A DNA stretch of 64,000 bases, taken from positions 102,610 through 166,609 of the forward strand of contig CALXAP010000001.1 in the NCBI GenBank assembly GCA_944386325.1, read 5' to 3'. Source of the DNA: an uncultured Clostridia bacterium. Lineage in GTDB: Bacteria > Bacillota > Clostridia > TANB77 > CAG-508. The position numbers and the translations under genes are program-made. Within the stretch, counting starts at the first letter, position 1; every line of letters starts with the position of its first letter. The notes beneath the pieces are model-generated. The model was not told where the DNA came from, searched no databases, and saw nothing but the letters and a program-made list of their open reading frames with translations. Positions 24,863 to 33,990 of the stretch are shown in pieces.

Positions 24863-24970
24863 CAAATCTAGTTTTGTTAGATTTAAATATTAATGATATT
24901 AAAGAAGAGTGTAAGATTTATCAATGTGAAAAATCGCATTTTTTACATTGCAGGGAATGTAATTTAAAAT

Positions 24971-25011
24971 CTTAACCAAAACTTAACTATTTTCTTAACC
25001 AATTTCTTAAC
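24971..25011 (+). promoter_or_regulatory. four CTTAAC repeats, response-regulator binding sites
   Basis: CTTAAC occurs at 24971, 24982, 24994 and 25006, spaced 11-12 bases, one helical turn. Tandem direct repeats of this spacing are the usual binding pattern of OmpR/PhoB-type regulators. They lie between the regulator gene and the ABC gene. A similar series lies at 48568-48595. Confidence 0.65.
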
Positions 25012-25048
25012 TATTTAATATTAAAATAAAACTGAGGAGGATGAGGTT

Positions 25049-25963
25049 ATGAAATATATTTTAGAAACAACTAATCTTGAGAAGCGCTATAAAAATTTTA
25101 AAGCTATAGATAGTCTTAATATGCATATACCTAAAGGCTCTATATATGGACTTATTGGAAAAAATGGTGCAGGAAAAACTACTTTAATTAGACTAATTTG
25201 TGCATTACAAAAACCTACAAATGGATATTATTCTATTTATGGAATAAAAAATATTGATAAGCAAATTATTAATGTAAGAAAAAGAATAGGTGCAATTATT
25301 GAAACACCTTCAGTACACATAGAAATGACTGCAAGAGAGAATTTAATGGAACAATCAAAGATAATTGGTGTTCCATCTTATGATGGAGTAGATGAATTAT
25401 TAAAGTTAGTAGGTTTAAGTCAAACAGGAAAAAAGAAAGTTCATGATTTTTCATTAGGAATGAAACAAAGATTGGGTATTGCGATTGCATTAGTAGGAAA
25501 TCCAGATTTTCTTATTTTAGACGAACCTATTAATGGTCTAGACCCACAAGGAATAATTGATATAAGAGAAATTATATTAAAATTAAACAAGGAAAATGGA
25601 ATAACATTTTTAATATCTAGTCACTACTTAGATGAATTATCAAAGGTAGCAACTCATTATGGTTTTATTAATAAGGGGAAGATGATACAAGAAATTAGCA
25701 AAGAAAAACTAGAGCAAAATTGTAAAAAACGAATTGAAATAAAAGTAAGTAATATAAAAGAATGTGTTAAGTATTTAGAGCAGAATAATATTCCTTACGA
25801 AGTAATTTCTAATGAAATTATAAATATATATCAGAAAATAAATATATCAGAACTTGCTATATCGCTTTCAGAAAGAGATTGTATAATAAATGAATTTCGT
25901 GAAAAAGAAGAGACACTTGAAAATTATTATATAAACCTAATTGGAGGTGGAGATAATGTATAA
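25049..25963 (+). CDS. ABC ATPase, BcrA/lantibiotic-immunity type
   Basis: 304 aa with Walker A GKNGAGKTT, signature DFSLGMKQR, Walker B FLILDEPINGLDPQG and H-loop ISSHYLDELSKVA; the IIETPSVHIEMTARENL segment is typical of BcrA-type ATPases. These systems export bacitracin-, lantibiotic- or other peptide-type toxins. GAGGAGGATGAGG precedes the ATG. It overlaps the permease gene by 8 bases and is controlled from the CTTAAC region upstream. Confidence 0.88.
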   Translation: MKYILETTNLEKRYKNFKAIDSLNMHIPKGSIYGLIGKNGAGKTTLIRLICALQKPTNGYYSIYGIKNIDKQIINVRKRIGAIIETPSVHIEMTARENLMEQSKIIGVPSYDGVDELLKLVGLSQTGKKKVHDFSLGMKQRLGIAIALVGNPDFLILDEPINGLDPQGIIDIREIILKLNKENGITFLISSHYLDELSKVATHYGFINKGKMIQEISKEKLEQNCKKRIEIKVSNIKECVKYLEQNNIPYEVISNEIINIYQKINISELAISLSERDCIINEFREKEETLENYYINLIGGGDNV

Positions 25964-26819
25964 ATTATTAAATGCAGGATTTTCTAGATTAATAAAAAAC
26001 AAAATATTCTGGGGAATAGTTGTTATTACAGTAATAATAGCATTAGGTTTAGTTTTTAATAGGATTAGTAGTAGTGGTTTTTTTGAAAATGAATTAGAAC
26101 CAGTATTAACAAATTATATATATTTTATAGGATTTTTTATTGCTATATTTACAAGTTTGTTTGTTGGAACAGAATATTCAGATGGTGCAATTAGAAACAA
26201 AATAGTAGTAGGGCATACTAGAAAAAATATTTATTTATCTAATTTAATTATTAGTATTTCTGTAGGATTATTTATAGAATTTGTATATTTAATTTTAGTT
26301 ATGATTATTGGAATCCCAACACTTGGAGGATTAAAAATACCAATAGATAGATTTTTATTTATTTTATTAGATATGATATTTATTGTTATAGCATATTCAT
26401 CTATTTTTAATTTTATAACATTAATGTGTTCAGATATAACAATAGCTACTGTTATATGTATAATTGCTTTTATAGGTATGTTTGTTGTAAGTGAATTTGT
26501 TGTATCACCAATAGCAAATGATAAGAAATATTATTCAAATTATGTTACAAATGAAAATGGAGAAGTAATAGAAACTCAGAAACGCTTAAATCCAAATTAT
26601 GTTGGCGATTTTGCAAAACAAGTATATAAAAATATATTATATATTATTCCATCTGGTCAAGCATTTCAAATACAATCAACAATGTCTAATTTATCTTTTG
26701 AAAATGATAGGTATATGACAGATACAGATATAAAATTAGCTTGGATATATTCATTAGGACTAATAATTGTAATAAATGGAATAGGAATATATTTCTTTAA
26801 TAGAAAAGATTTAAAATAG
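25956..26819 (+). CDS. ABC-2 permease of the Bcr-type transporter
   Basis: 287 aa with six membrane helices. The EYSDGAIRNKIVVGHTRKNIYLSN motif after helix 2 is the conserved coupling segment of ABC-2 family immunity permeases. GGAGGTGG before ATG 25956 sets the start. It overlaps the ATPase gene, and the kinase follows after 9 bases, so this is one operon. Confidence 0.82.
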   Translation: MYKLLNAGFSRLIKNKIFWGIVVITVIIALGLVFNRISSSGFFENELEPVLTNYIYFIGFFIAIFTSLFVGTEYSDGAIRNKIVVGHTRKNIYLSNLIISISVGLFIEFVYLILVMIIGIPTLGGLKIPIDRFLFILLDMIFIVIAYSSIFNFITLMCSDITIATVICIIAFIGMFVVSEFVVSPIANDKKYYSNYVTNENGEVIETQKRLNPNYVGDFAKQVYKNILYIIPSGQAFQIQSTMSNLSFENDRYMTDTDIKLAWIYSLGLIIVINGIGIYFFNRKDLK

Positions 26820-26828
26820 GAGTATGAT

Positions 26829-27716
26829 ATGATTATTTGCTTATATATAATAATTACAGTATTAATTATTATTTTAACTATTATGATAATAAAAATATAT
26901 TTTATAAGAAAATCGCTTAAAGAAATGAGAAAATCGATAAGTGAGATATTGTCAACTGATACTAATAGTTTGTTAACAATTTCTTCATCAGATAAAGAGG
27001 TTGTTAATTTAGCAAATAACTTAAATATTGAACTCAAAAAATTAAGAGAAGAAAAATTACAGTATGAAAATGGAAATCAGGAATTAAAAACTGTTATAAC
27101 AAATATTTCTCATGATATGAGAACTCCCCTTACTGCTATAAGTGGATATTTGGAATTAATCAAAGAAAATAATGAACAAAATAAGAGGAAAAAATACATA
27201 GAAATTATAGAGAGAAAAACGCATGATTTGATTTTACTTACAGAGCAGTTATTTGATTTTTCTAAGACAATGGATATTAGTATAAAAAAGGAAATGTTAT
27301 GTATTAATGAAATTTTAGAAGAGGCTTTAATAAATTATTATAGTGTTTTTAAAAAGAATAATATTATACCTAAAATAGAAATTTGTGATAAGAAAATTTA
27401 TAGAATGGTAAATAAAAATTCTGTTATTAGAGTTTTTGAAAATATTTTATCTAATGTCAGCAAATATAGCAATGGAGACTTCAAAGTGATTCTTGATAAT
27501 TATGGAAAAATAACTTTTTCAAATAAAGCTACTTCTTTAGATGCCACGACAGTCCAAAAAATTTTTAATAGGTATTTTACAGTAGAAAATGCTAAAAAAT
27601 CTACAGGCTTAGGACTAGCTATTGCTAAACAATTAGTAGAATTAAATGGAGGAACAATTGTAGCAAAATATGTAAAAAGTTATTTGATTATAGAAATAAA
27701 TTTAATTGACCAGTAA
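26829..27716 (+). CDS. sensor histidine kinase (intramembrane-sensing size)
   Basis: 295 aa. One clear N-terminal membrane helix, a short linker, the H-box ISHDMRTPLTAISGYLE, an N-box (ENILSNVSKYS) and G-box STGLGLAIAK. There is almost no extracellular domain, as in kinases that sense through an associated ABC transporter. It ends the regulator/ABC/kinase cluster, and its stop codon lies inside a terminator hairpin. Partner of the regulator at 24200. Confidence 0.88.
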   Translation: MIICLYIIITVLIIILTIMIIKIYFIRKSLKEMRKSISEILSTDTNSLLTISSSDKEVVNLANNLNIELKKLREEKLQYENGNQELKTVITNISHDMRTPLTAISGYLELIKENNEQNKRKKYIEIIERKTHDLILLTEQLFDFSKTMDISIKKEMLCINEILEEALINYYSVFKKNNIIPKIEICDKKIYRMVNKNSVIRVFENILSNVSKYSNGDFKVILDNYGKITFSNKATSLDATTVQKIFNRYFTVENAKKSTGLGLAIAKQLVELNGGTIVAKYVKSYLIIEINLIDQ

Positions 27717-27749
27717 TTGTTTGATAATTACTGGTCTTTATGATACTAT
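27708..27749 (+). terminator. terminator overlapping a promoter (TTGATAATTACT motif)
   Basis: GACCAGTAATT (27708-27718) pairs perfectly with AATTACTGGTC (27726-27736), followed by TTTAT. The same bases include TTGATA (27721-27726), 17 bases, TACTAT (27744-27749), which would start the MBL-metK transcript. Terminator and next promoter share DNA. Confidence 0.7.
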
Positions 27750-27778
27750 AATAAAAAAATTGAAAAGAGGTAGATAGT

Positions 27779-28651
27779 ATGGAATTAATACAAGTAGGAG
27801 AAAAAACTTATTATATAAAAAATCCTACAAATATAGGTATATATAAATTAGATAGTGAAAATGTTTTCTTAATAGATACAGGTAATGATAAAGATGCTGG
27901 TAGAAAAATTTTGAAAATTATAAATGAACAAGGCTGGAATATAAAAGGAATAATAAATACTCACTCAAATGCAGATCATATTGGTGGAAATAAATTTATT
28001 CAAGATAGGACTAATTGTAACATTTATTCTTATAATATAGAAAAATCATTTACAGAATATCCTATTTTAGAGTCATCTTTTTTATATGGAGGATATCCAT
28101 TTAAAGATTTAAGAAATAAATTTTTACTTGCTAAAAATTCAAATGTAATAAATATAAATAATAATTTACCAGATGGATTAGAATATTTTCCTTTAAAAGG
28201 TCATTTTTTTGATATGATAGGAATAAAAACTTCTGATAATATTTTATTTCTTGCAGATTCCCTATTTAGTGAAGAAATAATAACAAAATATCATTTGTTT
28301 TTTATTTATGATGTTAAAGAATATTTAAATACATTAGAAAATTTAAATAATCTAAAAGCAACATTATTTATACCTTCACATTGTGAAGCAACAAAAAACA
28401 TAGATTCATTAATTGAAATTAATAGGAATAAAGTAAATGAAATAGTAGAAACTATATATGGTTTTTGTAAGAATGAGATAACTTTTGAAGAGATATTAAA
28501 ATGTATATTTGATAAATATTCTTTAATTATGAATACGAATCAATATGTTTTAATTGGTAGTACAATAAAATCGTATTTATCTTATTTATATGATGAAAAT
28601 AAGATTAGTTATGAATTTAAGGATAATAAAATGGTTTGGAAACAAGTTTAA
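27779..28651 (+). CDS. MBL-fold metallohydrolase
   Basis: 290 aa. The metal motif THSNADHIGG (HxNxDH; the usual middle His is Asn) and later LKGHFFDMIG, FLADSLF and PSHCEA give the remaining ligands of a metallo-beta-lactamase fold. The C-terminal 80 residues are helical and might form a winged domain. Substrate unknown. It is followed after 19 bases by metK, and a decayed copy of this same pair exists near 33.9 kb, so the two genes appear to travel as a unit. Confidence 0.85.
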   Translation: MELIQVGEKTYYIKNPTNIGIYKLDSENVFLIDTGNDKDAGRKILKIINEQGWNIKGIINTHSNADHIGGNKFIQDRTNCNIYSYNIEKSFTEYPILESSFLYGGYPFKDLRNKFLLAKNSNVININNNLPDGLEYFPLKGHFFDMIGIKTSDNILFLADSLFSEEIITKYHLFFIYDVKEYLNTLENLNNLKATLFIPSHCEATKNIDSLIEINRNKVNEIVETIYGFCKNEITFEEILKCIFDKYSLIMNTNQYVLIGSTIKSYLSYLYDENKISYEFKDNKMVWKQV

Positions 28652-28670
28652 AATATTATGGAGATAACTT

Positions 28671-29780
28671 ATGAATAAATATTATTTTACTTCTGAAAGT
28701 GTAACAGAAGGACATCCAGATAAGATGTGTGATTATATAGCAGATAAAATACTTGATGAATACTTAATGCAAGATAAAGAGTCAAGAGTGGCTGTTGGAG
28801 TTTTTGCATGTAAAAATAGAATTATAATTGCTGGTCAAATAACATCTAATGCAAAAGTAAATATAAATGAAATTACAAGAAAGACAATTAAAGAAATTGG
28901 ATATGATAATAGTTCTACAGATATAGATTATAGAACTTGTGATATTGATATAAATATAACAAAGCAAAGTAATGATATAGCAAAGGGAGTAGATTTAGGA
29001 GGAGCTGGAGATCAGGGAATAATGTTTGGATTTGCAATATCTGAAACAGAAGTATTTATGCCTTATGCTATATTTATGGCACATAAATTATCTAAAAGAT
29101 TAACAGAGGTTAGAAAAAACAATATAATTGGATACTTAAGACCTGATGGGAAAACTCAAGTAACTGTAGAATATGAAAATGATATTCCAAAAAGAATAGA
29201 AAATATTCTAATTTCAACACAACATTTGGAAAAAATAGATTTAAATATACTAAGAAAAGATATAATGTCTGAAGTTATAATGAAAATAGTACCAGAGTAT
29301 ATGATGGATAGAGATACTAAAATTTTTATTAATCCAAATGGAGAATTTGTAATAGGCGGATCTCTTGGAGATACAGGACTTACAGGCAGAAAAATTATTG
29401 TTGACACATATGGAGGGTATGCTAGGCATGGGGGAGGAGCATTTTCAGGAAAAGATGCTACAAAAGTTGATAGATCAGCTACATATATGGCAAGGCATAT
29501 TGCTAAAAATATTGTAGCAAATAAGTATGCAAAAAAATGTGAAATACAGTTATCGTATGCAATAGGTATTAATAAACCATTGTCAATATATATTAATACA
29601 TTTGAAACAGGAAAAATAAATGATGAAGAATTAGTGAGATTGATAAATGATAATTTTGATTTGACTCCACAAGGTATTATTAAATATTTAAATTTAAAAG
29701 AACCAATATATTCTTCTGCAACAAATTATGGACATTTTGGAAAAGCATATTTGCCTTGGGAAAAAATAGTGAAAATATAA
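28671..29780 (+). CDS. metK: S-adenosylmethionine synthetase (short variant)
   Basis: 369 aa, about 20-25 residues shorter than usual MetK. All signature blocks are present: ESVTEGHPDK, GAGDQGIMFGFA (usual form aDDQG), GSLGDTGLTGRKIIVDTYGG, RHGGGAFSGKDATKVDRSA and a C-terminal YGHFGKAYLPWE. It makes SAM from methionine and ATP. Being in an accessory neighbourhood directly after an MBL gene suggests a second, specialised copy rather than the housekeeping gene, but no other metK is visible to compare. Confidence 0.88.
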   Translation: MNKYYFTSESVTEGHPDKMCDYIADKILDEYLMQDKESRVAVGVFACKNRIIIAGQITSNAKVNINEITRKTIKEIGYDNSSTDIDYRTCDIDINITKQSNDIAKGVDLGGAGDQGIMFGFAISETEVFMPYAIFMAHKLSKRLTEVRKNNIIGYLRPDGKTQVTVEYENDIPKRIENILISTQHLEKIDLNILRKDIMSEVIMKIVPEYMMDRDTKIFINPNGEFVIGGSLGDTGLTGRKIIVDTYGGYARHGGGAFSGKDATKVDRSATYMARHIAKNIVANKYAKKCEIQLSYAIGINKPLSIYINTFETGKINDEELVRLINDNFDLTPQGIIKYLNLKEPIYSSATNYGHFGKAYLPWEKIVKI

Positions 29781-29824
29781 TTGGAAAAATTATTTGTAAA
29801 TATTTGAAGATATTTTTATATTAT

Positions 29825-29850
29825 TGAAACTTTTTTTGTTATAATGAGTT
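29825..29850 (+). promoter_or_regulatory. candidate ECF-type promoter of the sigma gene
   Basis: TGAAAC (29825-29830) is a classic ECF -35; 16-17 bases later stands GTTTATA. The same TGAAACTTTTT start recurs 16-17 bases before GTATTAA upstream of the C39 gene (34030). A TATAAT also lies inside (29840-29845). It suggests autoregulation. Confidence 0.45.
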
Positions 29851-29875
29851 TATACTTATATAAGTAGGTGAGTAA

Positions 29876-30805
29876 ATGAAAAAAGATTTTGATATGGAGT
29901 TGTATAAAAATTATCTAAATAAAGGTGAAGTAGAATCATTTGAAATGTTATATATGAAATATAAAGATAAGATTAATTATTTTATTTATAATATTGTAGG
30001 AAATTATGATAAAGCAGAAGATTTAACTCAGGAGACATTTACGTATATTTTACAAAATAAAATAAAAGACAATTATAATTTTAAATTTCATATATTTTTA
30101 GTGGCAAAGAGTAGAGCTTTATCATATATAAATATGGAAAGTCGAAGAGATAATATAGAAGAAAAATATACTAGAACAATACAGGAATTAATAGAACAAG
30201 ATGTAATTGATACAGTGATTAAACAAGAAAGAAAAGAAGAATTATTGAGAACAATCGATTTGATAGATGAAAAATACAAAAATGCAATATACTTAGTGAA
30301 AATAGAAGGATTTTCTTGTAAAGAAACAGCAGAAATACTTGGAGAATCAGTTCAAAATATAAAAAATTATATCCATCGAGGGAAAAAACAATTGAGAAAA
30401 TTATTAATAAAGGAAGGAGGAATTAATGAAATGAAAAAATCGTTAAAGACATTCATAATAGTTTTAATTATAGGTATTTTATTGTCAGGAGCAGTATATG
30501 CTACTATAAAAATAATTGAAAATATAAATGGAAAAGCACAAATTACACCAACATTTACAAGTAAAATATCTACAATAGATACTAATAAAGTATGGGTAGG
30601 TACATTTAATTTAGTATGGAATGATTTTATGAATGAAGTTATAAAAGGAAAAGTTGAGTTTGTAGATGGATATTCACAATTAGCAAATGAACTAAATAAG
30701 CAGTCTTTTACATCAGAAGAATTATCAGAAGAATCTTATTATGAAATATATGGAAAATCATCATTGAAATTAAAAAATAAGATAGAAAAGCGGAATAAGA
30801 GATAA
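29876..30805 (+). CDS. ECF-type sigma factor fused in frame to a membrane-anchored domain
   Basis: 309 codons. Residues 1-182 are a sigma-70 family ECF factor: region 2 (NYDKAEDLTQETFTYI) and region 4 (IYLVKIEGFSCKETAEILGESVQNIKNYIHRGKKQL). The frame then runs on into MKKSLKTFIIVLIIGILLSGAVYA, a membrane helix that has its own GGAGGAATTAATGAA-type start (Met186) and would normally begin a separate second gene. After an extracellular segment the frame ends because of an extra A in the run 30786-30789; the text continues in the next frame to 31487. Confidence 0.75.
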   Translation: MKKDFDMELYKNYLNKGEVESFEMLYMKYKDKINYFIYNIVGNYDKAEDLTQETFTYILQNKIKDNYNFKFHIFLVAKSRALSYINMESRRDNIEEKYTRTIQELIEQDVIDTVIKQERKEELLRTIDLIDEKYKNAIYLVKIEGFSCKETAEILGESVQNIKNYIHRGKKQLRKLLIKEGGINEMKKSLKTFIIVLIIGILLSGAVYATIKIIENINGKAQITPTFTSKISTIDTNKVWVGTFNLVWNDFMNEVIKGKVEFVDGYSQLANELNKQSFTSEELSEESYYEIYGKSSLKLKNKIEKRNKR

Positions 30806-31487
30806 ATTTAATGAGGAGAGCCAAATATTAGATAGAATTGACTTTAGTAATAGTAATGGATATATTTTATATTCAATGTTAAAAAAAGAATTTAATTATT
30901 TAGAGAAATTTTCTGAATTACAGGATGATGTGTTTGGAAATTCAGAAGAAAAGGTAAAGTATTTTGGAATAGATGCTACAACATCAAAAGATGCTAGTAA
31001 AAATGTAGAAGTATTATTTTATAATTCAAATGAGGATTTTGCTATTAAATTAAATACAAAAGAAAATGAAGAAATTATTCTATATAAAACAACAGGAATA
31101 AATAAATCATTTGAAGAAAATTATAAGGAAGTACAAGATTTTGAAAATAAATATTCTGGTGAAAGACTATTACAAAAAGTAGATATATTGAAAATACCAT
31201 ATATAAATGTAGATGATGTAATAAATTATGATGAACTTTGTGGAAGAGTAATAAAAGGAACTAATACATATATTAGCCAAGCATTACAAACTGTTAAATT
31301 TAATTTAAATAATATAGGTGGTAATGTAAAAAGTGAATCTGTTATAAGTGGCACATATGGTTCAACACAAGAGAATGGAAGAGAATTTATATTAAATAGT
31401 GATTTTATATTATATTTAAAAGAACAAAGTAAAGATAAACCCTATTTTGCTTTAAGGGTAAATAATATAGATGTATTAGTAAAATAA
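30803..31487 (+). pseudogene. frameshifted remainder of the sigma-linked extracellular domain
   Basis: Open from just after the shift (IRDKFNEESQILDRIDFSN...) through an ATG at 30876 to the stop. It encodes about 225 residues continuing the domain begun at Met186 of the previous entry, with SMLKKEFNYLEKFSELQDD and KDKPYFALRVNNIDVLV at the end. I do not recognise the fold. If the A-run at 30786 is a sequencing error or slips during translation, sigma partner and domain form one protein of about 350 residues, possibly the anti-sigma or sensor. Confidence 0.6.
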
Positions 31488-31544
31488 GATATTTTTCTGT
31501 GTTTTTATAAATGTTTAATTTTTTAAGAAATATCTAAATAGTGC

Positions 31545-31563
31545 GGGCGAACACTGTTCGCCC
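31545..31563. repeat. GC-rich REP-like palindrome
   Basis: GGGCGAAC-ACT-GTTCGCCC, flanked by GTGC and CTACAA, is a GC-rich hairpin in AT-rich sequence. Palindromes of this type occur as dispersed REP-like repeats in many bacterial genomes. Only one copy is in this window. Confidence 0.6.
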
Positions 31564-31642
31564 CTACAACTCATTATATATTAGGTTTTATGGATTTTAA
31601 CTTTAAATTGTAACAAGAATATAAAACAAAATAATTATAATA

Positions 31643-31770
31643 TTGACAAATTTATATAAATTTATATAATAATTTACATATATGATATGTAGATATCTTT
31701 ATCTAATTAATTATAGATTCGAAAAGGTGGAATTATGAAAGCAATACATAGAATTATTATATTAAAATAA
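31643..31770 (+). promoter_or_regulatory. promoter and leader with an 11-aa uORF before the PfkB-SIS gene
   Basis: TTGACA (31643-31648), 16 bases, TATAAT (31665-31670). The leader holds AAGGTGG followed by a tiny ORF at 31735-31770 (MKAIHRIIILK). Whether it is a regulatory peptide or a decayed gene start is unclear. The remaining gap 31488-31828 has only the REP-like palindrome. Confidence 0.55.
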
Positions 31771-31828
31771 AAGGTAAAGATATAGTTGGATGCGTTATTA
31801 ATATTTTTGAAGGTATAGGGAGTTTGAA

Positions 31829-33802
31829 ATGAAAATAGTAGGAATAGGAGATTTAGTGTTAGATTATTATTTTGAAAATAATATATTTAAAGGAGTATGT
31901 GGAGGAATGACATCTTTTAATGTTATATCACATTTGGCAAAATATTTTGAAACATATGCATATGCAGTATGTGGAAATGATTTAGATGGTGAAATAGCAA
32001 TAAAGAGTTTAGAAGATGTTGGAGTTAATATCAAGTATATAAAAAAAGAAAATATAAGTACAAGATGCTTTTATATAAATATAGATAACAAAGAAAATAT
32101 TTTTTCATCTAAGAAAAGCTGTCCTTTGTGTGGAGAGAAAAAATGGTATGAAACTACGAAATTAAGTGATAAAGTTCCAAATAATTTATTGTCAAAAGAA
32201 TCTATTTTAGTTTTAGATACTATAAATAAAATAAATTTAAAAATAGTAGATAAGTTTAGAAATAAAGATTCAAAAGTTGTTCTTGATATGGGACAAGTGG
32301 GAAATTTTAAATATTTAACTAAAGAGGAGATTTTAGATAAATTATTAAATAGATTTAATTTAGTTCAATTAAATGAAAGAGTAGCTTCATTTTTATTAAA
32401 AAAATTTAAATATAGTTCATATAGCGAATTGAATAATATTTTTAATTCTACAATGCTTATAATTACGCATGGTAAAGGTGGAGCAACAATAGTTTATAAT
32501 AATAAAGAAAAAAGATACTTATTAAAACAAGTAGCTATTGAGGTGGATCCATCAGGTGCAGGAGATGCATTTTTATCAGTAGCAATAAAAAAATGTATAG
32601 AAAATGATTTTAATATATCTGAAGTAATGTTAGATGAATTATTTGATGAGGCATCAAATTTATCAGCTGAAACTGTACAAAAGTTAGGTGCAAGAAGTGT
32701 ATTAATAGATTTATATAACAAGAATATAGAAACAGAAAAATGTATATGTGGACTAAAGTTAAATAGTAAAAAAAATAAACGTAATATAAAAAAGACATTT
32801 GTAAATTTAATTAATTTAAAAAGCAGAGTAAATAATGCATTAAAAACGGAAGCTTATCAAAAACTTTCTATTGAAATTGAAAAATTAGAAGGCTCAGTTG
32901 CATTCATAGGTACTGGTGGTTCAAAAATCCCAGCAATATTTTCTTCTAAAGTGGTTAACACTATAAAAGGAATAACTACAATACCTTTAACTCCACGAGA
33001 GCTTATATATAGAAATAATAAAGATATAAAAACATTATTTGCTTTTTCTTATTCTGGAGTTAGTAATGATATATTATATGCTTTAAAACAAAATTCAAAA
33101 ATAGAACAATATATAGTAACAAAAGGAGATGAAAACAAAATATTATCAAAATATGATAAGGCTAAGATTATATCATATTGTAAAAAAAATAATAATTCAG
33201 TGAAAGAAAGGGGATTTTTATCATTTGAAGGCGTTTTATCACCATGTAGTTTATTTGCAAAATTGTATTATGAAAATTTAAATGAAAAAGATAATTTTGA
33301 AAATTTTATTAGTTGTAGAATAGATTTTTGGAATACATATTTTGAAAAATATTTTAGAGATAATAAAAAAAAGTTAAACAATATTTTAGATAAAAAGGGA
33401 TTAATAGATATTTTTATTGGAGATAACTCTGAATGTGCAGGATACGATTTAGAATCTAAAATAGTTGAATCAGGTATATATAGAGTAGAGCTACATGAAA
33501 AGAAAAACTTTTCACATGGAAGATTTGTTACCTTAGAGCATTTTGAACCAGATGCAATTATATACTTAAAAAATAAAAATGTAAGCAAATATGAACAAAC
33601 TTTATTAAAATATTTAACCATGTTTGATGATAAATTAATTATTATTGAAAGTGAATATGATAAAATAATAGGTGAATTTGATTTATTAATAGCTATACAA
33701 TATTTTATAAAAAATATTTCGAAATTATTAAATATAGATTTATCAAAACCAACTTATAGTGATGAATCAATGAAAATTTATAAATTTAAAGGAGAACTAT
33801 AG
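31829..33802 (+). CDS. PfkB-family kinase fused to a SIS domain (657 aa)
   Basis: Residues 1-300 are a PfkB sugar/nucleoside kinase: GIGDLVLDYY at the start, GGMTSFN substrate region, and the catalytic DPSGAGDAF around 240-248. A zinc-knuckle-like CPLCGEKKW (C98, C101) interrupts the kinase. Residues about 340-470 resemble a SIS sugar-isomerase/binding domain (VAFIGTGGSKIPA, TIPLTPREL, FAFSYSGVSND), and the last 150 are alpha/beta with no clear match. It should phosphorylate a small sugar-like substrate and bind a phosphosugar. It has its own promoter and no operon partner. Confidence 0.75.
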   Translation: MKIVGIGDLVLDYYFENNIFKGVCGGMTSFNVISHLAKYFETYAYAVCGNDLDGEIAIKSLEDVGVNIKYIKKENISTRCFYINIDNKENIFSSKKSCPLCGEKKWYETTKLSDKVPNNLLSKESILVLDTINKINLKIVDKFRNKDSKVVLDMGQVGNFKYLTKEEILDKLLNRFNLVQLNERVASFLLKKFKYSSYSELNNIFNSTMLIITHGKGGATIVYNNKEKRYLLKQVAIEVDPSGAGDAFLSVAIKKCIENDFNISEVMLDELFDEASNLSAETVQKLGARSVLIDLYNKNIETEKCICGLKLNSKKNKRNIKKTFVNLINLKSRVNNALKTEAYQKLSIEIEKLEGSVAFIGTGGSKIPAIFSSKVVNTIKGITTIPLTPRELIYRNNKDIKTLFAFSYSGVSNDILYALKQNSKIEQYIVTKGDENKILSKYDKAKIISYCKKNNNSVKERGFLSFEGVLSPCSLFAKLYYENLNEKDNFENFISCRIDFWNTYFEKYFRDNKKKLNNILDKKGLIDIFIGDNSECAGYDLESKIVESGIYRVELHEKKNFSHGRFVTLEHFEPDAIIYLKNKNVSKYEQTLLKYLTMFDDKLIIIESEYDKIIGEFDLLIAIQYFIKNISKLLNIDLSKPTYSDESMKIYKFKGEL

Positions 33803-33893
33803 TAAATGTAAGTAAAAATGAATTAAAATTATATATATATTCTAATAGAGTTTATATATCAGTTAGAACATAAACGAATAATTTAAGATTAAA

Positions 33894-33987
33894 AAGAATA
33901 AAGTAAATGAAATAGCAGAAATTATCTGTATTTTTTGTAAAGTATATGGATATTTTAGAAAAGCATATTTGCATTGGAAAAAAATTT
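33894..33987 (+). pseudogene. decayed copy of the MBL-metK pair
   Basis: 33894-33941 matches 28423-28476 inside the MBL gene (AATAAAGTAAATGAAATAG), and 33945-33987 matches the metK 3' end (TTTTGGAAAAGCATATTTGC versus TTTTAGAAAAGCATATTTGC). The two pieces are joined with everything between deleted. No coding function remains. Nothing else is seen in 33803-33893. Confidence 0.75.
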
Positions 33988-33990
33988 AGT

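Noticed and set aside
30803-31487. Sigma-linked domain as a serpin
   Set aside because: The end (KPYFALRVNNIDVLV) is only faintly serpin-like and no reactive-loop hinge pattern could be made out.
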